Positions 29,449 to 37,751 of a stretch of DNA of 64,000 nucleotides are shown piece after piece. The translations under genes and the position numbers were made by a program. The stretch is from Paenarthrobacter sp. GTDB taxonomy: Bacteria > Actinomycetota > Actinomycetes > Actinomycetales > Micrococcaceae. The DNA lies in contig JAPSHX010000017.1 in NCBI GenBank assembly GCA_031179305.1, positions 1-64,000 on the forward strand, given 5' to 3'. The first letter of the stretch is position 1; every line of letters starts with the position of its first letter. A model generated the notes under the pieces. That model saw only the letters and a program-made list of their open reading frames with translations, was not told the DNA's origin and made no database searches.

Positions 29449-29955
29449 CTACTTCTTGGAGCGGGCCTGAACCAGGTTGGCGAACGGAAGACGACCAAAG
29501 GCGGCAACAAAGTCAGCGTGGTAGGCGGCCTCGGCGGCGTTGACTTCGGAGGCGGGGAGTTCCTTCCATGCAACGATCAGGTCCAGGGCGTCGCGGAGTT
29601 GCCAGATGAGCCGGGCGTCCCAGACGACGGTGGGTCGTCCACGGCCGTAATCCATGAGCTCTTGGAGCTGCTTGCGTAACCCGCGGTTGCCTTGGCTCCC
29701 GGCGCTGGCTTTGCCGATGTACAACACGGAAGCATTCGGAATCCATTCGGACTCCAGCGCCTCACGTTTGAGGGAAGGGTCCTTCTTCTTGAACGTGCCG
29801 GCGGTGCTCTTCGTTAGGAACACCGGTTCAAAATCCGCGGGACGAAGGATTGCGAAGATGCCAGGTCCTTGGGGAATCCTCATGGGATCGAGTTCGTCGA
29901 GCGGTCGGAATCCGGTGAACCCGTCCTCAGTGAGTGACTTTTTGGTGAAGAGCAT
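29449..29955 (-). CDS. GIY-YIG-like nuclease-fold protein
   Basis: A 168-residue protein with GIF in GPGIFAIL and YIG in VLYIGKAS, followed by a charged helix and a late Glu/Asn region (EAAYHADFVAAFGRLPFANLV), as in the GIY-YIG fold. The first tyrosine is replaced by phenylalanine. GIY-YIG domains cut DNA in repair and homing enzymes, but stand-alone proteins of this type are uncharacterised. ATG at 29955 preferred; a TTG at 29970 is possible. Confidence 0.65.
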   Translation of the reverse strand: MLFTKKSLTEDGFTGFRPLDELDPMRIPQGPGIFAILRPADFEPVFLTKSTAGTFKKKDPSLKREALESEWIPNASVLYIGKASAGSQGNRGLRKQLQELMDYGRGRPTVVWDARLIWQLRDALDLIVAWKELPASEVNAAEAAYHADFVAAFGRLPFANLVQARSKK

Positions 29956-30169
29956 GGTCCATTGTGCCAAGGGAGCGCGTCACATTGGCGTCGTGCGCTG
30001 AAGGAAGTCTTCAGGATGTGAGTTGTAGCTTAAAGTGTTCTCGGCTGCTAAGCAGCCAAACCATCACTCTTAGCCATTCGCATAAATAGGGGGACTATTT
30101 GCGCACCCAAAACCGGCTGCCCCACAGCCACCACCCACTTCCGGCCTTCACCGAGGAAGGCTCAACATC

Positions 30170-31279
30170 GTGCGAAAGCTAATCATTGGAGCTGCGGCCG
30201 CAGTTGCGGTCGTAACCGGCTCGTTGGTTGCGGCCGCTGCCGCAAACGCAGACTCAGGGATTGTAGTCCGGGTAGTCGATGGTGACACCGTAATCGTGTC
30301 CATCAACAACATAGATCAGACCGTTCGCCTGCTGAACGTCAACACTCCGGAAACGAAGGATCCGAACAAGCCCACCGAATGCCTCGGTCCAGAAGCCAGC
30401 GACTACCTCAAGGAGGCCCTGCCCGCGGGCAGTAAGGTTCGGCTGGAGTTCGACGTCGAACGTCACGACAAATACGGCAGAACCTTGGCAGGGGTCTTCA
30501 ACGCCAGCAACCAGCTCGTCAACGCCGAGATCGCCCGCCGAGGGCTTGGCGTTCCCATGGTGGTCGGCGAAAACCGGAAGTTCCTTCCGCCTGTGGAAGC
30601 AGCGCACTCGGAAGCACGCTCTGCTCAAGACGGTCTCTTCTCGGAAGCAGTCGAGTGCACCCTTCCCGCCCAAGTGGCAGCAGCCTCGGACGCACTTGCG
30701 GCCGCTGAAAACACCACCCCGGCAACGACGTCAGCGGCCGCGGGTGCCACCGCTGCAGGGATTGCGGCAGCGCTCATCACGGCGAAGGCCGCGCGCGATC
30801 TCCTTTCCGTGGCCCGAGATACCGAGCAGTCGATCGTCTGGGCGGCCTACGAGTCAGCTGAGGCAACCTCAAAGCTGGCTGCCCTCTCAACCAGGATCAC
30901 TCGAGCGGAAAACACGCTGACCAAGGCCAAGGCTCAGCAAACGTCACTGGCGGCTGCGGAAAAGAAGGCCGAGGAGGAGCGTCTGGCCGCTGCCGCTCGG
31001 GCAGAAGCGGAGAGAAAGGCTGCTGAGGAAGCCGCTGCTGCTGCCAAGAAGGCCGCGGACGAAGCTGCAGCAGCAGCGCAGGCACGGGCTGCTGCTGCAG
31101 CTGCGGAGGCGGAACGGATCCGCAACATTCCGGCTCCAGTCGCGCCGCCGGTCCTACAGTATGTTCCGCCAGTTCAGCAGTACGTGCCGCCCGCACCCGC
31201 TGTTCCGGCGGATCCGGCACCGGGTTATACCGGCCCCCGATGCTACGCACCGGGCGGAAAGACCTGGCGCCCCTGCTGA
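30170..31279 (+). CDS. Secreted thermonuclease (SNase-like) protein
   Basis: A 369-residue exported protein with a GTG start preceded by GAGGAAGG. A signal peptide ends near residue 28. Residues 30-165 form an SNase domain with the catalytic region VRLLNVNTPET (Arg and Glu) and the second arginine in DKYGRTLAGVF. The rest is an Ala-rich coiled coil (about residues 205-320), a Pro-rich linker and a C-terminal GYTGPRCYAPGGKTW-type patch with two cysteines. It should degrade extracellular DNA or RNA at the cell surface. The long Ala/Glu/Lys coil is unusual for a nuclease and may act as a spacer in the wall. Confidence 0.85.
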   Translation: MRKLIIGAAAAVAVVTGSLVAAAAANADSGIVVRVVDGDTVIVSINNIDQTVRLLNVNTPETKDPNKPTECLGPEASDYLKEALPAGSKVRLEFDVERHDKYGRTLAGVFNASNQLVNAEIARRGLGVPMVVGENRKFLPPVEAAHSEARSAQDGLFSEAVECTLPAQVAAASDALAAAENTTPATTSAAAGATAAGIAAALITAKAARDLLSVARDTEQSIVWAAYESAEATSKLAALSTRITRAENTLTKAKAQQTSLAAAEKKAEEERLAAAARAEAERKAAEEAAAAAKKAADEAAAAAQARAAAAAAEAERIRNIPAPVAPPVLQYVPPVQQYVPPAPAVPADPAPGYTGPRCYAPGGKTWRPC

Positions 31280-31315
31280 TAGCTTCAAGCAAGCCCGGCC
31301 GGACCGAGATGCACT

Positions 31316-31383
31316 GTCGCCGTACGGCAACAAATGCTAGAGTCGGCGTACGACGACATTTCCGAAAGTCGCCGTACGCCGAC
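31316..31383. promoter_or_regulatory. Three HipB-type operators at exact 26-bp spacing
   Basis: Three 16-base boxes start at 31316, 31342 and 31368: GTCGCCGTACGGCAAC, GTCGGCGTACGACGAC and GTCGCCGTACGCCGAC. Each is close to a palindrome around CGTACG, and they repeat every 26 bases, about two and a half helical turns. The last ends 11 bases before the hipB start. They are the likely autoregulatory operators of the HTH protein encoded next. Confidence 0.75.
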
Positions 31384-31394
31384 AAGGAGTTGGA

Positions 31395-31619
31395 ATGCGC
31401 ACGGTACGAGAGGCCGGCCCACTGGTACGCGAGTTGCGTGAAGAGCAAGGCTGGACCCAGGCCGAACTTGCCCGCCGCGCGAACGTTTCACGAACCTTCG
31501 TGATCGACCTTGAGTCCGGGAAGCCAACTGTGGAGACCTCAAAATTCATGGACGTCTTCCAAGCTCTTGGCTACGAGCTAGCCATACGGGACAGCGTGAC
31601 AGGCAAAGTCCGATGGTAA
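31395..31619 (+). CDS. hipB: HipB-like HTH antitoxin/regulator
   Basis: A 74-residue XRE-family protein. The helix-turn-helix runs through residues 20-45 (GWTQAELARRANVSRTFVID) and the short C-terminal strand (GYELAIRDS) suits HipB dimerisation. HipB represses the hipBA operon and neutralises the HipA kinase. Three operators lie directly upstream. The partner gene, which would start inside its last codons at 31613, is broken, so this is now an orphan regulator. An AAGGAG binding site precedes the ATG. Confidence 0.88.
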   Translation: MRTVREAGPLVRELREEQGWTQAELARRANVSRTFVIDLESGKPTVETSKFMDVFQALGYELAIRDSVTGKVRW

Positions 31620-31884
31620 GTACGTAAGTACCCGCGCCCTCGAGGTATTCATGGACAGGGCGCTTCGTCGCCGGGTTGAGCTGACGCCGTCAGGAAATCT
31701 GACATTCCGCTACGACCCGGAATACCAAGCAATCCCTGACGCCACGCCCTTGTCGCTGTCGATGCCGCTGGCCGCCGCTTCACACAAGAAACGCGCGGTC
31801 CTTCCCTTCCTGCAAGGTGAACGCCGCCGAGTCGCGCTACAAAGCGGCGCTCATGACGCGAAAATTCGGCTAAACAGGAACTGA
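31613..31884 (+). pseudogene. hipA: Disrupted hipA toxin remnant
   Basis: The original start ATG (31613) overlapped the hipB stop. An 8-base tandem duplication, TAAGTACG then TAAGTACC (31617-31632), adds a stop after four codons and shifts the frame. Removing one copy restores MVSTRALEVFMD, joined in frame to the HipA N-terminal subdomain (RVELTPSGNLTFRYDPEYQ, PLSLSMPLA). After the conserved PFLQG the protein ends within 21 residues, whereas HipA is about 400 residues; the kinase domain is absent. A second frame near 31820-31873 reads NAAESRYKAALMTRKFG, which could be the old C terminus brought close by a deletion. Confidence 0.75.
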
Positions 31885-31928
31885 ACCCATCCACCGTGAC
31901 GCCAAACCGTGAAGCAAACCTTTCAGCG

Positions 31929-31958
31929 TTGACAGCCCCTTGTGACCCGTGCCATATT
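31929..31958 (+). promoter_or_regulatory. Sigma-70 promoter for the asparagine operon
   Basis: TTGACA at 31929-31934 and CATATT at 31953-31958 are separated by 18 bases. The predicted transcription start falls at about 31965, which is exactly the GTG chosen as gntR start, suggesting a leaderless mRNA. Confidence 0.6.
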
Positions 31959-31964
31959 CAAAAC

Positions 31965-32684
31965 GTGAACCTGTCAGACAGCCGGACAGCCGGACAGCAA
32001 GGACCCCAGAGTGGGCATACGCCGATCTCACGCATTTCCGCTGCTGAAGCGGTCTTTGCGGCACTCAGGCGAGCCATCGAAGGCGGCCAGTTCGATATCG
32101 GAACCAAGCTGAGCTCGGAAGCGACGCTGGCCGGCCAGTACGGCGTCAGCCGCTCCGTCATCAGGGAAGCGTTGAGGTCCTGCAACACCTTGGGCCTCAC
32201 CACTACCAAAACCGGCAAGGGCACATTCGTTGTGGCCAACAAGGTTGCTAATGACCTTACCTTGGGTCAGTACAGTGCACGCGATCTCAACGAGGCACGT
32301 CCGCACATCGAGATCCCCGCAGCGGGCCTCGCCGCCCAACGTAGGACGGACGATGAGTTGGAGCACCTCAAGGAAATCGTCCAAGAGATGCTTACGGAGA
32401 ACGATCCCGAAGCCTGGGTGAACCTCGACGCCAGCTTCCACTCAGCCGTGGCCCGTGCCAGCGGAAACCGGGTGTTTGCCAGCGTCGTCTCCGATATACG
32501 TGAAGCCCTGGCCCACCAGTCCGAAACCTTGAACCTCGTGGCAGACCGGCAACACCGCTCTGACGAGGAACACGTCGCCGTACTCAACGCAATCGAAGTC
32601 GGCGACTCCGAAGCCGCAAGCAAAGCGATGGCCGCTCACCTGCAGGCCGTCAGCGTGGCGCTGGACACGATCCTCAGCAAATGA
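31965..32684 (+). CDS. GntR-family (FadR-type) regulator of the asparagine operon
   Basis: A 239-residue regulator. A winged helix at residues about 28-95 (KLSSEATLAGQYGVSRSVIREALR) is followed by an FCD ligand-binding domain (DASFHSAVARASGNRVFASV, with the metal-binding His in FHSA and HLQA). FCD proteins bind carboxylic acids; an amino or dicarboxylic acid of the asparagine route is likely here. GTG at 31965 is preferred because a promoter ends right at it; an ATG at 31896 lies upstream of that promoter. It overlaps the asparaginase gene by ATGA. Confidence 0.85.
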   Translation: MNLSDSRTAGQQGPQSGHTPISRISAAEAVFAALRRAIEGGQFDIGTKLSSEATLAGQYGVSRSVIREALRSCNTLGLTTTKTGKGTFVVANKVANDLTLGQYSARDLNEARPHIEIPAAGLAAQRRTDDELEHLKEIVQEMLTENDPEAWVNLDASFHSAVARASGNRVFASVVSDIREALAHQSETLNLVADRQHRSDEEHVAVLNAIEVGDSEAASKAMAAHLQAVSVALDTILSK

Positions 32685-33769
32685 CACCCCCAAAGGACAC
32701 TGCCACCATGCCCGTCCCCGCAGCGCCGGCCCACAACGCCGCGCCCGAAAACGCCGTGCCCGAAAACGCCGCGCCTGCACACGCAGCGCCCCAACAAGCT
32801 CGACACATCAAAGCACCGAACCACGTCCCGCTCGTAGAGGTAACCCGCGACGGCCTGGTCGAAAGCATCCATTACGGCTCGCTGATCGCGGTCAGCGCAG
32901 ATGGCGGCACCGCAATCCAAGCCGGCGAACCGGACGCCCCCATATACCCACGCTCGAGCCTGAAGCCGCTGCAGGCTGTTGCCCTGCTCAAGGCCGGTTT
33001 GGACATCCCCGAGGACCTCCTCGCGTTGACCGCTGCCAGTCACTCCGGTGCGCAGATGCACCGTGACGGCGCCCAGGAAATCCTCAGGCTGCATCACCTG
33101 ACGGATAAAGCCCTGGGTAATAGCACGGACCTCCCTTACGGCGTCGCTGAGCGTGAAGAGTGGCTCCGCCAAGGCAACGGCCCCACCCAAATTGCACAGA
33201 ATTGCTCCGGCAAGCACGCTTCCATGACCGCCGTCTGCGTCATCAACGACTGGCCTGTGGAGGGGTACTTGCACCCCGAGCACCCGCTGCAGGTCCTGGT
33301 CCGCGACACCATCACGGATCTGACCGGTGAAGAAGCTGCGGCGGTCAGTACTGACGGCTGCGGCACTCCGCTGTTCGCTCACTCCCTTCGTGGCATGGCC
33401 CGCGCTTACGGCCGCCTCGCCGCTGCCGACGAAAGCACCGACGAAGGCAAGGTTGCCCACGCCATGCGCCGCTACCCGCAGATGGTTGCCGGCGAAGGCC
33501 GCGATGTCACCGCCCTCATGCGGGCAATCCCCGGACTCCTCGCGAAGGACGGCTTCGAGGGACTCCAGCTTGTCGGACTCCCGAACGGCACCGGCATGGC
33601 GGTGAAGATTTCCGACGGCGGCGATCGCGCCCGCATGCCCGTCACGGTTGAGGTTCTCCGCCAGTTGGGCGTCGACGGCGGCAGTTTGGACACGCTTCAG
33701 AGCCCACCTGTGCTGGGCGGCGGCCTTCCGGTCGGCGAGATCCGCGCAACCAAAATTTTCAGCAACTAA
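32681..33769 (+). CDS. L-asparaginase (asparaginase_II family)
   Basis: A 362-residue enzyme of the family typified by Rhizobium etli asparaginase, unrelated to E. coli AnsA/AnsB. Conserved parts are PRSSLKPLQA (with Ser and Lys near the active site), QNCSGKHASMTA and STDGCGTPLFAHSL. It hydrolyses L-asparagine to aspartate and ammonia. The first 40 residues are a low-complexity Ala/Pro segment with imperfect repeats such as APENAVPENA; an internal start may be used. It lies between its regulator and aspartase, 13 bases before the latter. Confidence 0.92.
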   Translation: MTPPKDTATMPVPAAPAHNAAPENAVPENAAPAHAAPQQARHIKAPNHVPLVEVTRDGLVESIHYGSLIAVSADGGTAIQAGEPDAPIYPRSSLKPLQAVALLKAGLDIPEDLLALTAASHSGAQMHRDGAQEILRLHHLTDKALGNSTDLPYGVAEREEWLRQGNGPTQIAQNCSGKHASMTAVCVINDWPVEGYLHPEHPLQVLVRDTITDLTGEEAAAVSTDGCGTPLFAHSLRGMARAYGRLAAADESTDEGKVAHAMRRYPQMVAGEGRDVTALMRAIPGLLAKDGFEGLQLVGLPNGTGMAVKISDGGDRARMPVTVEVLRQLGVDGGSLDTLQSPPVLGGGLPVGEIRATKIFSN

Positions 33770-33782
33770 ACCAAGGACAGCT

Positions 33783-35216
33783 ATGACCACCGTCGATCAG
33801 GCGATCCCCCTCCGTTCCGAACACGACCTTCTGGGCGACCGTAATGTACCCGCAGATGCCTACTGGGGCGTTCACACCCTCCGCGCAATAGAGAACTTCC
33901 CCATCACAGGGCAGCCCCTCTCTACCAATAAGCACCTCGTCAGGGGCCTGGCTGCAGTGAAGCAGGCCGCGGCCCGCACTAACCACGAGCTTGGCCTCCT
34001 GGACGCCGAAAAGGCGGGTGCCATCGAGCAGGCTTGCCAGGACATCATGGACGGCATGCTCCAGGATCAGTTCATGGTGGACGTCATCCAGGGCGGCGCG
34101 GGAACCAGTTCCAACATGAACGCCAACGAGGTCATCGCCAACCGTGCGCTGGAGATCCTGGGTCACCCTAAGGGCGACTACTCCAAGCTGCACCCGAACG
34201 ACCACGTGAACCTGAGCCAGTCCACCAACGACGTCTACCCGACCGCGGTGAACCTCGCCACGATCTTCTCCGTGAAAGAGCTCCTGGAAGCCCTCGAGGA
34301 ACTCGAGCTGGCCTTCGCCGAGAAGGGCCGGGAGTTCCGGACTGTGGTGAAGATGGGACGCACGCAGCTCCAGGATGCCGTTCCCATGACCCTCGGCCAG
34401 GAGTTCGGCGGTTACGCCGTGACAATCGGTGAGGACCGGGCGCGCTTGGACGAGTCCCACATGCTGATCCACGAGATCAACCTTGGAGCCACGGCAATCG
34501 GCACAGGTTTGAACGCTCCGGCCGGCTATGCTGAGGCCGCTTGCCGCCATCTGGCCGAAATCACAGGCCTTCCCCTTCTGACCGCTGCTGACCTCATTGA
34601 GGCCACGCAGGACGTAGGAGCCTTCGTTCACTTGTCCGGCGTGCTGAAGCGCGTGGCAGTGAAGCTCTCCAAGATTTGTAACGACCTCCGCTTGCTGTCC
34701 TCCGGGCCGCGGGCGGGTTTGGGCGAGATCAACCTTCCGGCCGTACAGTCCGGTTCGTCGATCATGCCTGGCAAGATCAATCCGGTGATCCCGGAGGTGG
34801 TCAGCCAAGTGGCGTACGAGGTCATCGGCAACGATGTCACCGTCACCATGGCTGCGGAGGCAGGTCAGCTTCAGCTGAATGCTTTCGAGCCGATCATTGT
34901 GCACAGCCTGCACAAGAGCATCTCCCACCTGGAGGCAGCGTGCCGCACCCTGACAGCACGCTGCGTCCGGGGGATCACAGCTAACACCGAACGGCTACGG
35001 CTTACCGTTGAGCAGTCGATCGGTCTTGTCACTGCATTGAACCCCCATATCGGTTACGCCTCCGCCACCGCTATTGCCCAGGAGGCGCTGGTAACGGGTA
35101 AGGGCGTTGCGGAACTCGTGTTGGAGCACGGTCTCCTGACCGCCACCCAGCTCGAGGAACTGCTCAGCCCGGAACGTCTGGCAAACCTGAGCAAGCAGGC
35201 CGAACCCGGCCTCTAA
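33783..35216 (+). CDS. aspA: Aspartate ammonia-lyase
   Basis: A 477-residue aspartase of the fumarase/aspartase superfamily. The signature GSSIMPGKIN is at residues 324-333, with its catalytic serine, and GRTQLQDAVPMT and TSSNMNANEV are also present. It deaminates aspartate to fumarate. Fumarase shares these motifs, but the asparaginase upstream and the amino acid permease downstream point to aspartase. ATG at 33783 is chosen; the frame stays open upstream inside the asparaginase gene, which is a shadow. Confidence 0.93.
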   Translation: MTTVDQAIPLRSEHDLLGDRNVPADAYWGVHTLRAIENFPITGQPLSTNKHLVRGLAAVKQAAARTNHELGLLDAEKAGAIEQACQDIMDGMLQDQFMVDVIQGGAGTSSNMNANEVIANRALEILGHPKGDYSKLHPNDHVNLSQSTNDVYPTAVNLATIFSVKELLEALEELELAFAEKGREFRTVVKMGRTQLQDAVPMTLGQEFGGYAVTIGEDRARLDESHMLIHEINLGATAIGTGLNAPAGYAEAACRHLAEITGLPLLTAADLIEATQDVGAFVHLSGVLKRVAVKLSKICNDLRLLSSGPRAGLGEINLPAVQSGSSIMPGKINPVIPEVVSQVAYEVIGNDVTVTMAAEAGQLQLNAFEPIIVHSLHKSISHLEAACRTLTARCVRGITANTERLRLTVEQSIGLVTALNPHIGYASATAIAQEALVTGKGVAELVLEHGLLTATQLEELLSPERLANLSKQAEPGL

Positions 35217-35365
35217 GCCCTGCCTGGCAGCCAGCCATCTGAACTGGGCTGCCAACAGCACGTCCCGCCCATGAGGCATACCCCCACGAGGCTTTGTTCT
35301 GCGTGCCCGGATCCCCGACCGGACGTGCCCAGGACACCTCCAACAGGACACCCCTAAGGATTCCA

Positions 35366-36874
35366 ATGACCAATCCCATCACGGACCACACGGTCCCGGC
35401 CCAAGCGCACGCCAGCGAGAAAGCCCTCCACAAAGAGGACTCCGGGTACCACAAGGATCTCAAGCCCCGCCAGATCCAGATGATCGCGATCGGCGGCGCA
35501 ATCGGCACCGGCCTGTTTCTGGGCGCCGGCGGCCGGCTCAACGCTGCCGGCCCGTCGCTCGTTATCGCCTACGCGGTTTGTGGCTTCTTCGCTTTCCTGA
35601 TCCTCCGCGCACTCGGTGAACTCGTTCTCCACCGCCCGTCGTCGGGATCCTTCGTCTCCTATGCCCGTGAGTTCTACGGCGAAAAGGCGGCCTTCGTCTC
35701 CGGCTGGTTCTACTGGATCAACTGGGCCACCACCACCATCGTGGACATCACCGCAGCGGCGCTCTACATGGAGTTCTTCGGCAAATACGTCGCCTGGATA
35801 GGTGCCGTTCCGCAGTGGGCGTGGGCGCTCATTGCACTGGTTGTAGTGCTCTGCCTCAACCTGGTCTCTGTGAAGGTCTTCGGTGAAATGGAGTTCTGGT
35901 TCGCGCTGATCAAGGTGGCAGCACTGGTGGCCTTCCTCCTGGTGGGCACCTACTTCGTCATCTTCGGCACTCCGGTGGATGGCCAGGAAGTCGGCTTCAG
36001 CCTCATCGCAGACAACGGCGGAGTCTTCCCCAACGGGGTCCTGCCCATGATCATCCTCATGCAGGGTGTGCTGTTCGCCTACGCGTCGATTGAGCTGGTG
36101 GGTACCGCCGCCGGTGAAACTGCAAACCCCGAGAAGATCATGCCCAAGGCCATCAACTCCGTGGTCATCCGCATCGCCCTCTTCTACGTTGGCTCCGTGA
36201 TTCTGCTGGCTCTCCTGCTTCCGTACACCTCTTACGAGAAGGGCGTCAGCCCGTTCGTGACATTCTTCGGTTCCATCGGCGTGGAGGGCGTGGACGTCAT
36301 CATGAACCTCGTTGTGCTCACCGCAGCACTGTCTTCGTTGAACGCAGGGCTCTACTCCACAGGCCGCATCCTCCGCTCCATGTCGGTGGCCGGTTCTGCC
36401 CCGAAGTTCGCCCAGCGCATGAACAAGGCCGGCGTCCCTTACGGTGGCATTGCGATCACCGCCGGCGTTTCCCTGCTGGGTGTCCCGCTGAACTACCTCG
36501 TTCCGTCCGACGCTTTCGAGATCGTCCTGAATGTCGCTTCCGTGGGCATCATCGTCACTTGGGCCACCATCGTCCTGTGCCAGATGCAGCTCAAGCGCTG
36601 GGCCGACAAGGGATGGCTGAAGCGCCCGTCCTTCCGGATGTTCGGCGCCCCCTACACGGGATGGTTGTCCTTGATCTTCCTGGCGGCCGTGCTGATCATG
36701 GTGTTCATCGAGTCCCCGTTGACCATGCTGGTCACCGCGATTGCCTGCGGACTCATGGTCTGGGGATGGTTCCTGTGCCGCAAGCAAATCCACGAGCTAG
36801 CCGCCACCCGAGACGGCTACACCGGCAGCGAGCCGGTGCTGGCCAACCGTCCGCTCCCCGGCGGCGACAAGTAA
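35366..36874 (+). CDS. ansP: Amino acid permease, probably for L-asparagine
   Basis: A 502-residue APC-superfamily permease with twelve membrane helices and the family start [20 protein letters not shown], then [12 protein letters not shown]. It resembles AnsP/GabP-type permeases that import amino acids with protons. Placement after asparaginase and aspartase suggests asparagine or aspartate as substrate. The ATG at 35366 follows CCCCTAAGGA, a fair binding site, 149 bases after aspA. A strong terminator at 36900 ends the operon. Confidence 0.9.
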   Translation: MTNPITDHTVPAQAHASEKALHKEDSGYHKDLKPRQIQMIAIGGAIGTGLFLGAGGRLNAAGPSLVIAYAVCGFFAFLILRALGELVLHRPSSGSFVSYAREFYGEKAAFVSGWFYWINWATTTIVDITAAALYMEFFGKYVAWIGAVPQWAWALIALVVVLCLNLVSVKVFGEMEFWFALIKVAALVAFLLVGTYFVIFGTPVDGQEVGFSLIADNGGVFPNGVLPMIILMQGVLFAYASIELVGTAAGETANPEKIMPKAINSVVIRIALFYVGSVILLALLLPYTSYEKGVSPFVTFFGSIGVEGVDVIMNLVVLTAALSSLNAGLYSTGRILRSMSVAGSAPKFAQRMNKAGVPYGGIAITAGVSLLGVPLNYLVPSDAFEIVLNVASVGIIVTWATIVLCQMQLKRWADKGWLKRPSFRMFGAPYTGWLSLIFLAAVLIMVFIESPLTMLVTAIACGLMVWGWFLCRKQIHELAATRDGYTGSEPVLANRPLPGGDK

Positions 36875-36899
36875 GCGATAAGTAACAACCGCTAAATCA

Positions 36900-36950
36900 C
36901 GACGGCGGCACCCGGGTTCCGTAACGATCGGAACCCGGGTGCCGCCGTCG
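36900..36950 (+). terminator. Strong terminator of the asparagine operon
   Basis: A perfect 21-bp stem with a 9-base loop, starting CGACGGCGGCACCCGGG, lies 25 bases after the permease stop. It is followed within 13 bases by a family A hairpin repeat. Confidence 0.9.
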
Positions 36951-36962
36951 TCGGTTAACGCC

Positions 36963-37028
36963 CCCAAGTAGGTCGCAGTTGAGGTCGTTTTGAGGGCTGA
37001 GAACGACCTGATCTGCGACTCAGTTGGG
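36963..37028. repeat. REP-like hairpin repeat, family A, copy 2
   Basis: A 66-base palindromic element (CCCAAGTAGGTCGCAG to TTGGG) related to the one at 10207-10274: both contain CCCAAGTAGGT, a central CGTTTTGAGGG-type stretch and ACGACCTGA. It sits between the asparagine operon terminator and the next gntR gene. Confidence 0.8.
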
Positions 37029-37079
37029 TGAGGACGCGGCGGAGACAGACATCCGATCATTCGTGGCTACTATTGGTCC

Positions 37080-37751
37080 ATGGCTGTCACAGATGAGGCG
37101 ATCAGCAAGATCAAAGACATGCTGATCCGCGGCGAACTCAAGGCCGGCGATCGACTTCCGCCGGAAAAGGAACTGAGCGAACGGCTCGGTCTTTCCAGAA
37201 GTTCGTTGCGTGAGGCCGTGAAAGCCCTCGAACTGATCCGCGTGCTGGACGTCCGCCGTGGTGATGGCACCTACGTGACCAGCCTCGACGCGAAGCTCCT
37301 CAACGAAGCCGTCGCCTTTGTGGTGGACCTGCACCAGGACCGGTCCATCCTGGAACTCTTTGAGGTTCGACGAATCCTGGAGCCGGCCACCGCACACTTG
37401 GCGGCGGGCAAAATCACGCCGGACGAGCTCTTGGCCCTGCGGAGCACCATGGACGGCATCGACGAGAACACTGACGTCGAGGAGCTCGTGGCCCATGACC
37501 TGGAATTCCACAGAATCATCGCCGAAGCCGCCGGAAATGACTACCTCGGGAGCCTCTTGGAAGCCCTGTCCAGCAGCACCGTGCGGGCGCGTATATGGCG
37601 TGGCCTGACGCAGGAGAAGGCCGTGGCGCACACCTTGGCTGAACACCGCGCGATCGCGGACGCACTGGAACGGGGCGACGCCGAACTTGTGCGGGCCCTC
37701 GTCACCGTGCACATCAGCGGCGTGGAGAACTGGCTGCGGCTGGCGCTCTAA
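37080..37751 (+). CDS. GntR-family (FadR-type) regulator, likely of the fucose genes
   Basis: A 223-residue regulator. The winged helix (RGELKAGDRLPPEKELSERL, GLSRSSLREAVKALE) is followed by an FCD domain with metal-binding histidines (LEFHRIIAEAA, VHISG). FCD proteins of this kind control sugar acid pathways and sense an intermediate. Its stop overlaps by four bases the stop of the fuconolactonase gene on the other strand. It is the only regulator beside the fucose cluster, so it is the probable controller. Confidence 0.88.
   Translation: MAVTDEAISKIKDMLIRGELKAGDRLPPEKELSERLGLSRSSLREAVKALELIRVLDVRRGDGTYVTSLDAKLLNEAVAFVVDLHQDRSILELFEVRRILEPATAHLAAGKITPDELLALRSTMDGIDENTDVEELVAHDLEFHRIIAEAAGNDYLGSLLEALSSSTVRARIWRGLTQEKAVAHTLAEHRAIADALERGDAELVRALVTVHISGVENWLRLAL

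Noticed and set aside
32636-33790. A 384-codon antisense frame over the asparaginase gene
   Set aside because: Asparaginase motifs are unmistakable on the other strand; the antisense product is low in structure and matches nothing.
35354-36793. A 479-codon antisense frame over the permease gene
   Set aside because: The product is an odd His/Asp/Glu-rich string that mirrors membrane helix codons of the real permease.
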